From: Pegea sp. RAD2-039
Taxonomy: Eukaryota > Chordata > Thaliacea > Salpida > Salpidae
Assembly (NCBI GenBank): GCA_034620365.1
Contig: JAQGEQ010000078.1
Span: 248,001-312,000, forward strand
DNA: 64,000 nucleotides
Reading direction: 5' to 3'
Part shown: piece by piece, positions 40,001 to 53,300 of the stretch
Position numbering within the stretch: position 1 is the first letter of the stretch
Layout: the number at the start of each line of letters is the position of its first letter
Notes under the pieces: model-generated
What the model saw: only the letters and a program-made list of their open reading frames with translations
Database searches by the model: none
Told to the model about the DNA's origin: nothing
Translations under genes and position numbers: made by a program

Positions 40001-42694
40001 AAACCTTAAATTGTTAAAATATATGCATACATGCTTCTGAAAATCAAAGATATCTTTTGAGTGATTCACTATTTCCTTATCTAATTGAAATCTTTTTCTG
40101 AGAGAATAAAGCTACAATGTTTAGAAAACTGTATAGGATTACAAAGAAAAATCTTGATAGCCATACAAAAAGTCTGAAGCAGAAGTTCTAGTTTTTAACG
40201 ATGCATCTAAAATAAATTGAATATTTTAATGTAGCAATTATAAAGCCTAAATAAATGCTTGTACGCAATTTAACTTTTGTAAACTTTTTTGTGAAACATA
40301 AGTCTTTTCAATGCTTGATTTTCAGCAAATAATTTTCCTGTAAATAAATCTCTTTTCAGCTTCACGCTTAAATTTCATATAAATGCTATGACAGAAAGTT
40401 TAAACAACAAACGTTCTTATAATTATTAAGAATCAAAAAAGATCTTGAATTGTAATTTCAGAATGTTACATCATTCATCGTGAAACTATACAAAATGCGA
40501 AGGCGAAAAGTCAATAAATATTGACATTAAACTTTTGATCAAATTGAGAAACTTAACGCCATGTTTTTAAGTAAAGCGTTTTATGAGTAAATTTCTATCT
40601 GTAGACTCACGAGCGTTTCATCATCAATTTCTTGTTCATTTACCTGATATTATGCTTGATCAAAAATTTAAACACAACAAAGATAATTAAAAATGAACTC
40701 ATAAAGTTAACTGTAGGCAATAAAAACTTTTTTCTAAGTTGTATTAGATATATATGCAATTAATTACCAAAAATGATTAAACTACTTATTATTAATTCAT
40801 CTTTACCATTTAAAGTTTACAAATATATCTTAACCGTTTTAAATTTTTATTTCTAACCAATTACGTAATTTCTAGATAACCTTTAACAAAACATTTTAAG
40901 GAAATAAATTTTTGACTTTCAAACATTTTACTTAATTTTTATCTTTTATTATCTAGTTACAATAGTCTTCAGTGTTATAAAACAATTTTATCTAAAAAAT
41001 TTTGAGGTTTGAACTTTAAAACACTGCAACTTATTTAATAGGTAAGTTTAAATTTTTTATACTATATAAAACTAATTATCTATAGCAAATGATCAAGCCA
41101 TGAAAAATAAATAAGAAAAAATAGTTGTATGAAATGATTCATCTAAATTTTTTTTTAAACTCAGTAATATTTCTTAATTAAAATTGTGAAAAATATTTGT
41201 TTTTTTGATGGTATGAAAGAAAAAAACAAACTCATGAAAATGCTGAATGATTTAATGCAGAAAAACAGACTGTAAAATAAAGGAAAATAAAATACTTGGA
41301 TTACGTTGACTTACTTTGTTTTTTGAGTGATTTTCTCTCTGACTAGACTTATTAAATTTTTATTATACAAATTAGTTAGAATCGGTTCAAAACAAGAAAT
41401 AAATTATTGTGTAAACAACCACACACTTGTTTCGACAATTTACCCATTAATACGTTAGAATCAAATGAAATTTATTAATGTTTTTCATTTTCAATCAAGC
41501 AAAAATTTGAAGGAGAAATTTGTATAAATCAAACAAACTAAAGTTTATCGTTCGCTTTTAATCTTACCATAAAATCAAATTGTGCATAAAGTCTCTCATT
41601 GTTAGTTCTTGTTTAATTGCTACCTCACTCAAAGCATGTTATCTTTGCGTAAATAACTGTACATATTAAAAAATAGAATATTCAAACAAAATAAATCAAA
41701 TAACCTACTAAGACGGTTGTTTAGAAATAGACAAATGTAAATTCAAAACAATGCTGTTTATGAAATAATATTTTGTTGAGTAAGGTAGATTGACTTTTGG
41801 AAAAATGCTGTCGTCAAAGTCAAACTATTGTTGATTGATTATAAGGAGTTATTAGCTTACGAATTTTAAGAGAATTTAAGTGGTTTTTAGTAGCAACTTT
41901 TAACGATTTTATAACCAAATTTATTTTTGTACAATACTTTACAGTAATTTTACTATTCACTGCAATTGATTGTTACATAGCTGCTTTTGTTTAAGTTAGC
42001 TATAAACTTATGTAAACTCTTTACTTTTAAATAAAGGTAAGTTTCTTACATGAATTATCAAATGGTTTTTACATAATCAAAGAACTACCAGATGATTCTT
42101 TTTAGTAAAATTAGGTTACTTTAACAGCTCAGTTGTTTTATTTTCACAGTTTAGAACATATTTTTGTTGTTTGGTAAAAAGAATTCGAACGAAGAAATGT
42201 TAAACAGCAAAAAAAATGCAAACCTTTTCCTGATTTTGCAAAAAATGAATTTATCAAGTTTGCTGAAAACAATTTTAATAAGATTTCTGAAACTTCAAAA
42301 ATATTAAAAGTTTTTTATTAAATTCTTTGTATTCATATAAAACTATTACTGCTTCGGTTATTGTAATGAAATCAACTATTGCATCAAATTAACTTCACAA
42401 ATTTCTAACTAAACTTCGATAAGCTGTTTAATCTGTCATCCAATTAGTTTCAAATAGTAGTTACTTAACTCACTTTACTGAAATCAATTAGTGACTGAAA
42501 TTAAAGAACAGTTGTGTAGCTGAACTTTTTAATGTGAGCAGTTTTACATCAAATATTTGTTATCTTCGGCAATATTTAATATTTGTATTTTTAAGTGAAA
42601 CTTTCAATTCAAAATAAATCAGAAGTAATTTAAGAATTGGTCGACCAACTTTCAACAAACCAATCGATTATGTACAAACATGTTCAGATGTTAG
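37016..42694. other. Intergenic, no gene seen
   Basis: About 5.7 kb of AT-rich DNA without a supported exon. The few short open frames have no codon-like composition or splice signals that pair. Confidence 0.55.
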
Positions 42695-42765
42695 TTTATT
42701 TTCTATCGGTAATAATTTCATGTACAAATACATCACGTGATAAACCGCTCCGAAAATGGTTTATT
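42695..42765 (-). terminator. Candidate polyadenylation signals of SF3A1
   Basis: AATAAA hexamers on the minus strand at 42765-42760 and 42700-42695, about 150-220 bases after the SF3A1 stop codon. Confidence 0.4.
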
Positions 42766-42914
42766 AGCAAAATAAAATATGCCAGAGAATTATTAGATGG
42801 TTGGTGTTGATGGTTTACATAAAGAATATCTGGTAGAAATAGAAACCAAAATTATCTAAATCAGTTGAAATATACATCAGATCGTGGTCGACCAACAAAC
42901 AACTTCATGGGAAT

Positions 42915-45900
42915 CTATTTTCTTCTTCCACCTCTTTCTTTGACTTGTAAGACTACTAACGCTCCGTTTACCATGTTGTAGTGAGCAAGAGAGTTGGAAT
43001 CCTTGATAAAAAGTCCCTGGAAGAAGAAGTGATGTTGATCAATGTGAAAAGTGATGAGGATTTGAATAAAGAAGTAAACAGATTTGGATTACAAGAAAGA
43101 TTATTAGAGGATTTAACTGAAATCACTTTCAGATAGATGATGACGTCAAATTTGTAAATAAAGTTATTAGAAGAGATAAAAAGTTGAATAAAAGTTGATG
43201 AGAGTGGATTGGATGTTGGAAGATTGAATAAGCTGAAGGAGCTTCTTAAAATAGCAGAAAGAGAATTCGTTTGAGTTGAATCAGTTTAAGGTGACAATTA
43301 TGAGAAACAAACGAAATGTTGTTTGAGAAATTCTAATTTTTAAATCAATTTGTTTCAAAAAATTAAATAAAAATTTGAAAAAGTTTGGAATCGACGAAAA
43401 TGTTTCAAATATTTAGTGAGTAATAAAAAAAAAGTAGAATAGAAGGAAGATTTGGCAATTGATGATCAATGACGTCACTGATGACGTAGAAGGTGAACTG
43501 ATTTCAAAATCAGAAATCATCTTCACACCATTGCCACCAATAGCGGTTGTGACGTCATCAAATAAACGCGATTAGATAATATTTAACTGGAAAATCGATC
43601 ACAGCGGGAATGACGTCACAGCAGATGTCATCGTCACATGACGTACACAAAGGAGTGGGTATTAACGCGATTATGACGTCATTAACACTTACATCGAGTT
43701 GTAGCTTTTGTTTACCAGCTGGCATCCCTGTCGACTCGTGAATCTTCGCTTTGATGACAGAAACCTGAACAAGATGAGGATCAAGATGAGGATCAGATGA
43801 GGATCAAGATGAGGATCTTACCTCATCAGTGAGCGGAAGTGAAAATGTAAGCATCTGTCCTTGCAACTTCCATTCAGTCTTCTCAGGAAGATTAGGACAC
43901 TGGACACGGATCATAATAGGTCCTCTGTGAAAATCAAGATGAAGATCGGATGCAAGAAGATCTCAAACAATACGAACCCATTTTGTTGGAGGAAGATATC
44001 GGCTGGGATGAGATCTGCTTCAGCTCTTGATCTTTTGGATGCAGGACCCTCACTCATCATTTGATGCTGCATCTGTGTCTGTAAGAAAGATGAGATAAAA
44101 GATGAATCGATTGAGAGACTGGTACCATTTGTTGCATTGGTTGGACCATTTGAGTCTGCACCATGGGATGGGACATCATCACTGGTTGTCGCTGGACAGC
44201 AACTGAAACAAAATCATTTCATTGGACGATTTGTATCACGTGATTGGTATCACGTGAAAGTGAGACAGACAGAAATAGAAGAAGTTTAGACAACTGCTCG
44301 TATTTGATTCCAATTTTGTGGTTTTCATAAAAAACTTCACTCCCGTTTCAAGAGATGTCAATCAAATAGTAAAAATAAAACTGACTTAGTTGAGCTTGTG
44401 GTTGACGGACCACAGGTACTTGTTGTTGGACCACTAGAACAGGTTGAGGGTTTGGTTGTTGGACTCGTATCATAGCGGGGCGCATGACAACCGGAGTAAG
44501 AACCTAAAAAAGATCCTTGATCAGATGATGAGGTGAAGAAGAAGTACTTACAGCTGTTTGTCGAAGTTGTTGAACTGGAATTGTTGAAACATTTGAAGTG
44601 TGTGTAATCTTACTTGATTGATCAGATTTAGAGGTTAAATCCTTGGAATCTCCCGATCCAGTGAGGTCATACTACAAACGATTAACATCAAAATATGAAT
44701 GAACACGTGATCTTACGCTGTAGACTTATTTTGTGATTATCGTGTGAAACATTTGATCAATAACTGACATTATTTCTTAAATATGATACTTAGTGGTTAC
44801 AAATGAGCAATTTATGGAATAGGTGGCAAGTGAGAGTGATTTACTTCAAACTACTTGACATATATTGTAATGACAACAATATTTACTTCAATTAATAAAT
44901 AAAAGAACAAAATTGCAGCAAAAAGAGTAAAAAAACATCACTAAAATGATAGTGAGGTGATTAAGATGGAAGATTTGTTGGTTTGAGGAAATTGTTGATA
45001 AAATCAAATTAGATGATGAGGATGACAAGGGTGGGAATATTCAGAGCTCAATAAATAGTAGGAATAAAAAAGTGAATAAAAATAACTTTCACGATTCATT
45101 TTCTATTTTTGGAAGATACAGGAAATAGTTTAAGCCACAAAAGCTCAGTTGGTTACATCAGAAAATATTGAAGGGTAAAGCTAGAAGATGAAGATCAATT
45201 GATGAAGAAGTATTGAGAAAGTCTCTAATCGAAGCATATTTAGGGGTGAAATATTAAAAGTTTATTTAGAAAGTAAATATGAATGAGTTGGGTGAAGTGG
45301 ACAGTAGGTAAAAAGTCAGGACAGACCTTGGGACCGATTCTTTCTAACTTCTCGTCAATTAGAAGACCGAGTGTCTTCTTGGTATGATGGATCTGCTCTT
45401 CAATTGTCACTTTCTCATTCGCTTGTCTTTGTGTCTCTCTCATACTACTAGAATGTCCATCCCAAGAAGTCTGAAACATTTCATCGATCATTTAAGATGA
45501 GGATGCGGTGCAAGTGATCACGTGACAGCGATGATGACGTCACTTACCGAATCTTTCGAGATTTCTTCTTCGCCGACCTTCTTACCGATCGCTGTTTCTT
45601 CCACACCAAAGATGTCAGTACGTCGCGACGCAAGATTATGAAGAGCAGAGCTGATATTTGATCCTGAGATTGAAGATCAGTCGGATGTTGGAAAGAGATC
45701 ATCAGGAAAAAGATACCTGAAGCGATGTCTTCATTTTCAGCTTGCTTCTCCGCTAGTTGGCGTTGTTGTTGCTCCTTCCACGCTGGATCGAGAAGTCCGT
45801 ATCTCATGTGCTCATTCATGCGTGAAGCTGGGATTGGTTGTTGGGTCAGGGGAGAGATGATCATGTTGTCACCCTGAAATCAAACCGCGAATATTAGCGT

Positions 45901-48316
45901 CGTGACGTCATCAGTTGATTCCTGGCAATAGGAACTCGATAACTTGGAGAAAAACCAACAAATAGGGAGGATGCTTCCTCTAAAGATCTCAATCATCAGC
46001 TGATTGATTCCATCGATTACTTCCTATTAGATATTTAACTCAATTGCGCCACCTAGCGACCACTTACCAACGGTGTCGGCTTCTGTAATTTGCTCTTTGG
46101 ATTATAATCTTTCCTGATGATGACTTCTTTTCCGATCTTTGGAGCCATCTTTGGATGCGGCATCAACATCTTCTCATTTGATCCTTCTTCATCTGAGCTC
46201 TGAAACATCCAAAAGATTAGCAAATGAATCACAAGATCACGTGATCTACTTCTCCCATGTCCATATCTTGAGGTTGATTGGAGGTCTGTTCAACAGGTGG
46301 CGCTATATTGGTCACAATGATACCACTACTTTCAGCGCGAGTGTCTTTTCTCACAGGAGTCACTTCTTCATCAGAATGTTCTTCAATCACCTCTTGTCCA
46401 TACTTCTCAATTCGCTCTTGATGAATCAGACGAGCTCCCAGCTCCTCCACTTGAACTGGGCGCGGGAAGTTTCCTGAAAATTGTGAGATTTAGAGCTCAA
46501 CAGCGCCACCAAATGGTGAGTTTAAAACCTTGCTCTTCAGCAAAGAAGTCCACGGTTTCCACAACGACAAAGTCGTGCCAATCGATTTGAGCGTACATCA
46601 ATCTTTCCTTCTCAATTGCTTGCAACTCTTTCTGCTTCAAACGCTCTTCGTGTCTTGCCCATTCTACCCGATATCTCACCTAGTAAATAACGAGCGTTGA
46701 TTGGACGATATATCAAACCAATCAGCAACTTACATCATCAAGAGTTGATTTAGGATTATTGATTTCTTTTTTCAGTTTTTCGATGAGACTTTTGGGAGGG
46801 ATAAGGATCTGCAAGAGATGATTATTGAATGAGTTCAGTGGGATGAAGATCATACTTTTGTATATTGTTCAACAAGTTTGGTGAAATACTGGAAAAGTGA
46901 ATGTTGTGGGCGCAAGAAGTCGAACTGAGCGTTCTTCTTCTCACGAAGCATCAGTTGAGTTAAAAAACTTCTTCCATTCCTCGATACATACAAAGCAGTA
47001 AGTCTAACCTATTCAAAACTCATTTGAATCTCAGTTTAGAGATTTTGATCAACTACAAACTTACTACATCTAGATCAAGAGCAGAAATTGTTGGAGGTTC
47101 AGCAATAAACTCATAAGGTGGTGGAGGGTCTTTTAAGACCAGTTTTTCAAGGGCAACTGCTACGGCAGGCTGTGGAAGAAGATTTTGAAAAAGATCTTGT
47201 TTTATAGATTTAAGAAAGTTGAAGAAGTACTGTCAGTAGCTAGTTAAGCAAATAAAATATATAAATTAAAGAAAATCAATTTTGATTTATTTTAGCAAAA
47301 TATCAAATGATATTTTTCAGATGAAACTGATTCCATGAAAATAACAGAATATTTTACAATTTGAACAAATTACAATAATACATTTTAAGTTTGTAAATTT
47401 CAATTTTACAATAATATTATAATCATATTTGGGAACTTTACATCAATAAATAATCAAACCCATGGATAAAAATTTAATAGAAGTATGAATGAAATAGTTC
47501 ATTTAGTTTTTACTTTAGCTGGAGCTGCAGCATTCTGCGACACAGATGGCTCAGTACCCTTACCATCCAAGAACTCTCTGAGCTTGTGGCGATAATATGC
47601 ATGATAAGGGTCAGCTAAAAAATGATATGTGTCAGTAAAAAGCTATCAATTAAATAAATTTTTTTACAAACTTAATCTTATAAAAATTTTTTTACAAACT
47701 TAATCTTATAAAAATTTTATTAAAGTTAAAAAAGATTTTTAAACAATCAATTATATTCAGCTAATTTTAATAGCAGACTTTTGGATCAATTTAAAAAAAT
47801 AAATTTTGTTTAAAATGAAAAATTAAACTTTTGAACAGCTTAGTAAAACTTACTATCATACAAGAAGTTGAATTTTGAATTATTTAATTCATTTTGTCGA
47901 ATTTTCTCTTCGAAGTGGGGACCATTACGACAAACAAAAGAAGCAGTTTTATCCACAATATTTCGAACTTCAGGTGGTGGATAGATAATTCCAATAATTG
48001 GTTTTGACGATTGGGACTGCTCAGGCTCAGGCTCTGCACAATCTCCAGTAATCTAAGTTCAGATAATTAAAAAATCAGTTATAGAAAAGATTTTTATAAA
48101 ATAAAAGGAAATAAATAGAATTAAAAACAGTTCAAATATCTCATAAGATAAATCTCAACTCTAATCAAGATTACAAAAAATATTTTTAAATATTAAATAA
48201 AAATTCTTTTAAATGTTTAATATAAATCTCATTTCATAAAAATTAAAGACTTATAGTTAAATAAATAATTATTGTAAACTAACTCTAATATCTTCACGTG
48301 TTGCTACCATGGTCAT
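42915..48316 (-). CDS. SF3A1: Splicing factor 3A subunit 1 (SF3A1), complete, 19 exons
   Basis: Nuclear subunit of the SF3a complex, which joins SF3b to form mature 17S U2 snRNP and act in pre-spliceosome assembly. Exons: 48316-48284, 48052-47854, 47614-47514, 47169-47065, 47008-46856, 46808-46734, 46679-46529, 46473-46250, 46199-46068, 45873-45717, 45663-45548, 45470-45327, 44671-44552, 44503-44386, 44202-44126, 44078-43978, 43924-43822, 43764-43693 and 43016-42915. All phases agree, giving 760 residues against about 793 in human. SURP1 is at about 40-86 (D-P-Y-H-A-Y-Y-R-H-K follows), SURP2 at about 146-196 (F-D-F-L-R-P-Q-H-S-L-F) and the conserved A-Q-I-D-W-H-D-F-V-V-V-E-T-V-D-F block at 252-267. 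The central conserved part includes R-R-T-D-I-F-G-V-E-E-T-A and W-D-G-H-S. A Gln/Met/Pro-rich stretch (about 545-635) is followed by a ubiquitin-like domain (about 669-760) ending R-G-G-R-R-K, which contacts U1 stem-loop 4 in the human protein. The ATG at 48316 precedes a second in-frame ATG at 48310; either may be used. Confidence 0.97.
43017..43692. promoter_or_regulatory. SF3A1 intron 18 with a cluster of TGACGTCA palindromes
   Basis: Five perfect TGACGTCA octamers (43141, 43470, 43550, 43611 and 43674) and two near copies (TGACGTAG at 43482, TGACGTAC at 43639) lie within about 540 bases. TGACGTCA is the full CRE, bound by CREB/ATF bZIP dimers. At this base composition chance would give far less than one. 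Whether this is an enhancer, a genome-wide word bias or a repeat remnant cannot be decided from one window. Confidence 0.5.
43771..43817. repeat. 12-bp minisatellite filling SF3A1 intron 17
   Basis: Four tandem copies of aagatgaggatc (the third one base short) make up 47 of the 57 bases of the intron between exons 17 and 18. A related single copy (atcaagatgaagatcgg) sits in the preceding 53-base intron 16. Confidence 0.85.
47656..47720. repeat. 28-bp tandem duplication in SF3A1 intron 2
   Basis: The word tttttacaaacttaatctta occurs twice at a spacing of 28 bases (47661 and 47689), and the copies are identical. Confidence 0.75.
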
Positions 48317-49849
48317 TATAATACAGATATAGAATTTCTATAACCAAAAAAAAACTATATAGTGACCTGAAAATTATATAAACCAATTTATATTAGTTAG
48401 TTAAACTAAAAAGTTTTTTTTGATAACTAACATCAACACATGATATTAATGATTAAAGTATATTGATATTACATATATTAAATATAATTATATATTAATA
48501 AGAATTATTATATATTCAAGTATAACAATTAATACATAATAGTAAAGTTGTTACTTTATATATTTCATTTAAGACTAAATTTAAGCAACTAAATAATCAT
48601 TTAAATTTTATAACTACTTTTAACAATAATAAACTATAATTATTTCATAATTTTTTTTTTGGTTAATAATAATAATTACATTAAGGGCTTTAATAAAGTA
48701 GCAATCTAACCATGAATATAAAATAAAATATTTCTTCTCTAAATAAATAAATTTAAAAAAAGTTAAGTAAATAGTTATCACGGAAAAATTTCAAAAAACA
48801 TTTGAATATATATACCACCTTGTTCAACATGTACAAAATAAACAAATAAAAATTAAAGATAAAATTTGATTAGAATACTTATTTAATTTAAACTAAATAA
48901 TTAATAGAAATAAATGTATAACAATATTATTCTAAAATATACATCTATACAAAGAGATGTCAACTAATGCAAATAATTCGATATAACTGATATTGAAATA
49001 AAAATTACATCAAACAAAGAAACGAATAAATAACTAAGAAAGTTGTATAAAAAATATTTTTATTCTATTACTTTGATTGTAATTAGGAGAAGAACGATTG
49101 TAACTTTACAAAGCAGTACAAAAAAGCATGCTTATATTTATTAAAGCAAAAAATAGAAACTATTATCACATAACCATTAAAAACTTAAGTAACTTGCTAT
49201 AAATAATGTGATGATATATTAAAACTGAAATAAAACATTTAACAAACTTCAACAAAACGGTATCATTATAGTGCGCTAAATCTTGAAGAATTTTGACTAA
49301 AACGTACTTTTTATGTTTTAGCTTTTACTTTTAGATTAATATAAAATAGAAAACAAAAAGTTGTTATATAAAAGTAAAGTAGTTAAAATCTAAACACAAA
49401 TTTATTTAATAAAATGTTAGGATAGTAGCAACTCTACTTTTTCTAGATATCTAATTTTATAAGTTTTGGTAATAATATTACAGAATGCTTCATTATAAAT
49501 ATAGACGTTAAACCTTTTAAGTAACAACTTTAGAGTTAACAAAACATAAATTTAAAGTAACTTTTGCAAAGCTGGTTGAATTACTGATAAATACAAAAAA
49601 TAGAATGAAAAAATATAAATATCAGTTGTTCATGATGATCAGTAAATTTTTGTATTATTTACGCAAAACTTGAAAAACTCTATTTCAAATACAAACTATG
49701 TTCCAACTTCTTCTAGTGGTATATAGTTGAACTTATCTCATCGGAGAACTAATTTATAAAACATAGATTAAAACTAACTATGATTCTGCCAAGCAACTTA
49801 TAGTTTTGTCATTTTATAACTTGCATAAACTTAAAAAAATTTATGTTAT
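48317..49849. other. Very AT-rich region upstream of SF3A1
   Basis: About 1.5 kb with no gene seen; the SF3A1 promoter should be here. A pyrimidine-rich acceptor-like tract ending ttatag lies about 24 bases before the SF3A1 ATG. No TATA box stands out. Confidence 0.5.
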
Positions 49850-50303
49850 TGGCGTACAGAAAAGATCATGTCCTATAGTCGAATGTTTTCATCTGAAACC
49901 GCTTTGTGATTCTTTATATATCCTTTGAGCCAGTATTTGTAGGTAAGGAAGTAGCATACTAGCGAATGCTTTATCTACGATGCTAAGCAAGAATATTCCT
50001 CTATAACTGTTACAATCAGATCAGGCACCCTTGTTTTTATACAGCGCTATTATATTTGCATCGTGCATCTCTTTTTGGAATACGTCCTCCACTCTAAAAT
50101 TTAATTAGAATATCGTGGATAAGGGGCATACGGCAAGTATTATATTGTTTCAGTAGGTCTGAGGATATACCGCTGTTACTTGGCGATTTTCTAGAACCCA
50201 TTGATGAAATGGCTTTGATGTATTCTTCTTTTGTTCGTTCATAATCTAGATCATGTATGGCTGGTAGTCGTTCCATTTTACCCAGAGCGTCAAATACACA
50301 CAA
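49850..50303 (-). mobile_element. Decayed non-LTR retrotransposon, N-terminal half of reverse transcriptase
   Basis: Translating the minus strand gives a broken but recognisable LINE reverse transcriptase. From 50303 one frame reads E-E-Y-I-K-A-I followed by G-S-R-K-S-P-S-N-S-G-I (the usual K-S-P-G-x-D-G-I region), then a frame change near 50090. The next frame carries D-A-N-I-I-A-L-Y-K-N-K-G, S-D-C-N-S-Y-R-G-I, L-L-S-I-V-D-K-A-F-A and E-S-Q-S-G-F-R, all family hallmarks. In-frame stops follow K-N-K-G-A and G-F-R. The copy lacks its 5' and 3' ends and cannot be active. Confidence 0.85.
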
Positions 50304-50306
50304 AAA

Positions 50307-50385
50307 TTGAAGTTGATTTACAAGAATCTTTTGAAGATATATTCAAAAAATAAACAATGGCATTTAAAAAAGTTTTTTATTATAG
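50307..50385. repeat. Dispersed repeat, left-part copy
   Basis: This stretch (ttgaagttg, then aagaatctttt, then gatatattcaaaaaataaa) closely matches 57357-57437 in the same orientation. It abuts the retrotransposon relic at 50303. Confidence 0.6.
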
Positions 50386-53300
50386 AGTTGTATGGTATTG
50401 CACAAAATCATCTTAGCGCATGCATAGTTGTCTCTTCAATAAAATCTATAGGACCACGTGCTGACAGGTTCTTTTTGTATGCTGTAAATTTGTTTTACAA
50501 ACAATAAGTTGTCAATCATGAATTTTTATAGATCTAGGCGTTCTACAAAGATTTTTTGGAAAATGGGAACGAATCTAAATTGTAAATAACAGAAAATGAA
50601 AACTGAAGAAAACTGAAAATAAGAAAGTATCTAAAATTAGTTTTACCTTTTGTATTTTTATAAGATAAGAAGTACTATCAGGAACTATTTTTATACGGAT
50701 TTTTACAACTTTTGTTTTTATTATAACATCTGGAATTTAAATATGTGAACATTTTGAATGTTTTTTTAATCTTTTGTACATTTTTAGAATATGAGAATAT
50801 GCAACTGTAATAAGCAACTTCCAGAAATTATTTCAAAAAAGAAAATGAATTTTGGATTCTTATGATTCAAAGTTAATTTTCATTAGTATATTTTATAGAT
50901 CTTTTCTAATCTGTTTTATTTTATAAAAGTTTATAATAATTAAATTTTTTGGGGTATTTTTTGCAATACTATATTTGAAGCTTAAATTAAATGATTGAAT
51001 AATCTCTTATCGATGCGTTTCAAATTAAAATTTAGAAAAATATTACATTTAATTACAAAAAGAATAGCTGTTAGGCACTAGGTACTAATTAGAAAAAGAT
51101 TTACAAAAAAAGCTTTGTATACAAGTTAATGAAACAATTTTGCAATTATCTGAATCTTTAGTCAGTTTGTTATTCGTTAATCACGAGTACTGCTTTAAAA
51201 TTTTTAAATCATTTTAACCTCAATTGCATGACTCTGCTGAAGGTGTGTACTTGTCGAGCATCGTGATGGAAATTCTATTTTTAATACCAATTAAGCTACT
51301 TGTGCACTAACTGAAAAGTGTTCAGCATTTTATCAACCCAAAAAAGAAGCCAAATAAAAACTCTTAAAATAGAAAGTTTTTACTTCTTGAATTGTTTTTT
51401 AGATTAAGTAACAGATAACTTTTTAAAAATTCTTTGGCCTATTCAAATATTTTTCCTAAAGATACATTTGAAATTTTCATAGTTGTCACTTAACAAAGTC
51501 ATCAAAAAATAGTTTTGATATTTCAAATTTATTTATTATAGTTTAGAGATTTAATATATTAATCTTGGTTAATGAAGATTGAATTAAAAGTAAAATAGTT
51601 GAATATATTTTTTTGTCATTTAGATTTATCAATTGGTACAAATTATTATTTGAAAATCAGTTAAAATTCATCTTTCAGTTAATTTTGATAAATTTTGATG
51701 ATATGCAATAACCCATGTGTTTATCTTTTTTGTATGTTACAAAATGTAATCCTATATTTCTTGCACAAATGAGCAGCTTAAAATAGAAAACAAACGTTTA
51801 ATAGTAATTTATTTGGCTCATGTCACTGTTACTTCACAAGAATATAAATTTTATCAAACTGTTTTAGATATTTCAACTATCAATGATAATTATAAAAGAA
51901 GAATATTGTTAGTCATCATGAGAAATCTTTTTTATCATCTGTTTGCACTTTTTTCAAGCATCAAAAGCTTTATATGTTTAGCTACCTTATTGTGATATTA
52001 ATAATCTAGCATTGCACATGTACTAGTTTTTAAAACTGTCAATAGATTTTAGTATAAATCCTAAATTCAATCTCTAAACTGTTGAAATTCTTAACAACCG
52101 TAATTACAATTGTAATTAATGTAGATTTAGAATTGATAGAAATTTCTTTAGAAATATGTTTTTTTCTACCACGAACTTAGTATAAATTTAGTATAAGCCA
52201 CAGTGTGAACAAGTCTCAATTACCACTTCAATTACCTTTACAGGTTTCCTGCAAGTTATTAGTAATCAATTGGTTATTTAGATACAATTGAGTGATGAAA
52301 AGTTATTTAAACTGCAGAAACGATAGTACGCTTTTATAGAAAATGTAAAAAAATTCCATCAGTTTTTATCATTAATAGCAACTTATAAAATGATTATCTG
52401 AAAAATTATTTTTCTCTAAAAAGGTCTTCATCTTTCAATGATCACTTTGTTGATAGATCAAAAGTAAGAAAATTGAATGAATTCAAATAATTTTTTTGAC
52501 ATCTTTTCTTTAATCAGTAATAACTAAAATGTTCTGCTAATCATATGCTATTTTTATTTGCTTCTTTAAAATATTATAAAGTAATAAATAATCTATTCAA
52601 TATTTTGAAAGGTAATAAAATTTTTTTTTGTTTTTCTAAAATGTTTATGTGAATGGAACAACAAATATCATTTTTTTACGTAATAAAATTAACTTGAGGA
52701 AGTTATCATTTTGAGAAATAGAATATGAGTTTAGTATCTAACTATTGTTTTAAAATCGAATTCCTAACTCTATAGCAAAAAGCAATTCTTTTTCGCTCTT
52801 TATATGTTAAAAACATAAACTCATTGCTTAACAGAAGTCAACTTTTTTTTCTTTTGAGAAAGTAAAGTTTTTAAAGTGAGTGCAAGCAGCCACTTGTTGT
52901 ATAAGTGTTTTAGAGAGTTTGATAGCGAGAGAAATCAGATTTGATTTCGAGCTTTAAGCGCATGATTAAGAGTGCACTGCATTTTTAAAAATATCTAGTT
53001 AGTTTATTTCATAACAGAAAAGGACTAGTAAATCATCTCAAATGATATTGTAAAACTTTCAAGCAAAAGTTTGGACAAAACTACGTATAGCTTTTTTAGT
53101 ATATTTAATAATTTTGATGAGATTTGTACATACAGAAGTTGATGAAACTTTATCAATATTTGTGAAGAAATGGAATGAACGAAGAAAGCAACTGAGAAGA
53201 TTCAGACTATTTCTATTCTAACTTAAACGTACATTTGTGAATTTTTAATAAATGCTTATTCAAAATGTGTGTATAGTTCTTGATACTATTTACTTACTAT

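Noticed and set aside
43861..44064. 67-codon plus-strand frame
   Set aside because: Antisense to SF3A1 exons 16-17 and the intron between them.
46139..46477. 112-codon plus-strand frame
   Set aside because: Antisense shadow of SF3A1 exons 8 and 9.
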